A stretch of DNA of 64,000 nt from Litorimonas sp964352855. GTDB taxonomy: Bacteria; Pseudomonadota; Alphaproteobacteria; Caulobacterales; Maricaulaceae. The DNA is taken from assembly GCA_964352855.1 (NCBI GenBank), contig CAYGTR010000007.1, forward strand, positions 1 to 64,000, read 5' to 3'. The position numbers were made by a program, and so were the translations under genes. The stretch's first letter is position 1. Each line of letters opens with the position of its first letter. This document shows positions 63,407-64,000 of this stretch, piece by piece. The notes beneath the pieces were generated by a model that was given only the letters and a program-made list of their open reading frames with translations, was not told where the DNA came from and ran no database searches.

Positions 63407-64000
63407 CTAGTTTTCGCCTGCCAAAGTTCTGGCGCGAATAAATGCACCTTCGCCTTTTTCTGTCCAAGCCCGCATCAGCGACAGGTTTTCTGAGAAACTT
63501 TTGTAAATGGCACCTGTCTTACCATCTGATTGACCAACATCGGCGAGTACATCTTTACTCGCCTCCGCCATTGCAGCAAGTGCATCATCCGGCAAAGCTC
63601 TCAGCTCGATATTGTGATCATCTTTCAGGGTCTTGAGAGCGGCCGCATTGCGGTAAGTATATTCACCTAGCGCCATATCATTGGCACCGCGACAAGCATA
63701 TCGAATGACAGACTGATCTGAAGCAGAGAAGCTGTCCCATATATTTTTGTTGATACCGAGACATAAAGAAGCTCCGGGTTCATGAAATCCCGGCGCATAA
63801 TAAAATGGGGCTTCTCGGTAGAAACCAAAAGCTAGGTCATTCCAAGGGCCTACCCATTCCGTCGCATCAATCGCGCCGGATTGCAGAGATTGGTATATTT
63901 CTCCACCGGGCAAATTTACGGCCGCGCCGCCAAGTTCTCTTATTACATCACCGCCAAGTCCAGGCATGCGAATTTTCAGCCCACGGAAATCCTCTACGGA
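63407..64000 (-). CDS. dctP: TRAP transporter substrate-binding protein (DctP), 5' truncated
   Basis: The frame is open to the window end: codons before the first ATG (63967) read DFRGLKIRMPGLGG, the family's conserved GLKxRxPGxGG block. The gene therefore starts outside. The visible 197 residues include the ligand-binding segment LQSGAIDATEWVGPWND and the arginine-rich helix. This is a periplasmic receptor for organic acids, of the TakP/mannitol-chloroaromatic branch by its WVGPWND motif. The ligand is unknown. Confidence 0.92.
   Translation of the reverse strand, partial: SVEDFRGLKIRMPGLGGDVIRELGGAAVNLPGGEIYQSLQSGAIDATEWVGPWNDLAFGFYREAPFYYAPGFHEPGASLCLGINKNIWDSFSASDQSVIRYACRGANDMALGEYTYRNAAALKTLKDDHNIELRALPDDALAAMAEASKDVLADVGQSDGKTGAIYKSFSENLSLMRAWTEKGEGAFIRARTLAGEN

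Noticed and set aside
1..64000. tRNA, rRNA, tmRNA, CRISPR, insertion sequence or prophage
   Set aside because: No cloverleaf-like or ribosomal sequence, spaced direct repeats, transposase, integrase or phage structural gene was recognised on reading both strands.

Overview
The window is chromosomal DNA from an alphaproteobacterium, most likely of the Hyphomonadaceae/Robiginitomaculaceae type (marine, moderate GC). This is inferred from gene order and protein style, not from a database search. Three layouts point that way: an iscR-led suf operon with a second cysteine desulfurase, sufT and sufA; the order dapA-smpB-UDG-NYN-folK-rpoZ-rsh-pyrE-pdxJ-acpS-lepB-rnc-era-recO-parC; and rluD next to rpoH. 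An EcfG-type stress promoter also fits. No tRNA, rRNA, insertion sequence, prophage or CRISPR array was seen, and no stretch over about 300 bases lacks a gene.

Region 1 (1-12169). An M1 aminopeptidase fragment and an alpha/beta hydrolase precede a long Fe-S cluster assembly operon: iscR, cysteine desulfurase, sufB, four non-canonical genes (membrane protein, Rid-family protein, cupin, membrane protein), sufC, a 100-N assembly gap, sufD, three tiny membrane proteins, sufS, sufT, sufA and a YjbR/MmcQ-like gene. An IscR-type palindrome sits upstream of iscR. Two genes here have their Shine-Dalgarno sequence inside a short hairpin, one of them part of an extragenic repeat.

Region 2 (12182-25371). 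A PapD-like chaperone is paired with a secreted protein that has a full-length paralogue at 24529-25371. Between them lie a fatty acid desaturase, a hemerythrin protein with an EcfG-type promoter, rpoH, rluD, a TonB-dependent receptor, a coiled-coil membrane protein, a CPBP protease and an Hpt protein.

Region 3 (25561-40190). This holds an alpha-2-macroglobulin/PbpC pair, a uracil-DNA glycosylase, a threonine catabolism operon (kbl-tdh) joined to an iodotyrosine-deiodinase-like flavoprotein, an MFS exporter, an acyl-CoA ligase and a threonine dehydratase-like enzyme.

Region 4 (40191-64000). This is the housekeeping block from the lytic transglycosylase through parC: lysine synthesis, trans-translation, DNA repair, folate, stringent response, pyrimidine and pyridoxal synthesis, protein export, RNA processing and chromosome decatenation. 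It is followed by an M16 lipoprotein protease, an HtpX-like protease with LemA, and a TRAP transporter whose binding protein is cut by the window end.

The most interesting candidates are the chaperone plus YDLSMGVG-family secreted protein pair, the trio of tiny membrane proteins inside the suf operon, and the hairpin-embedded ribosome binding sites.
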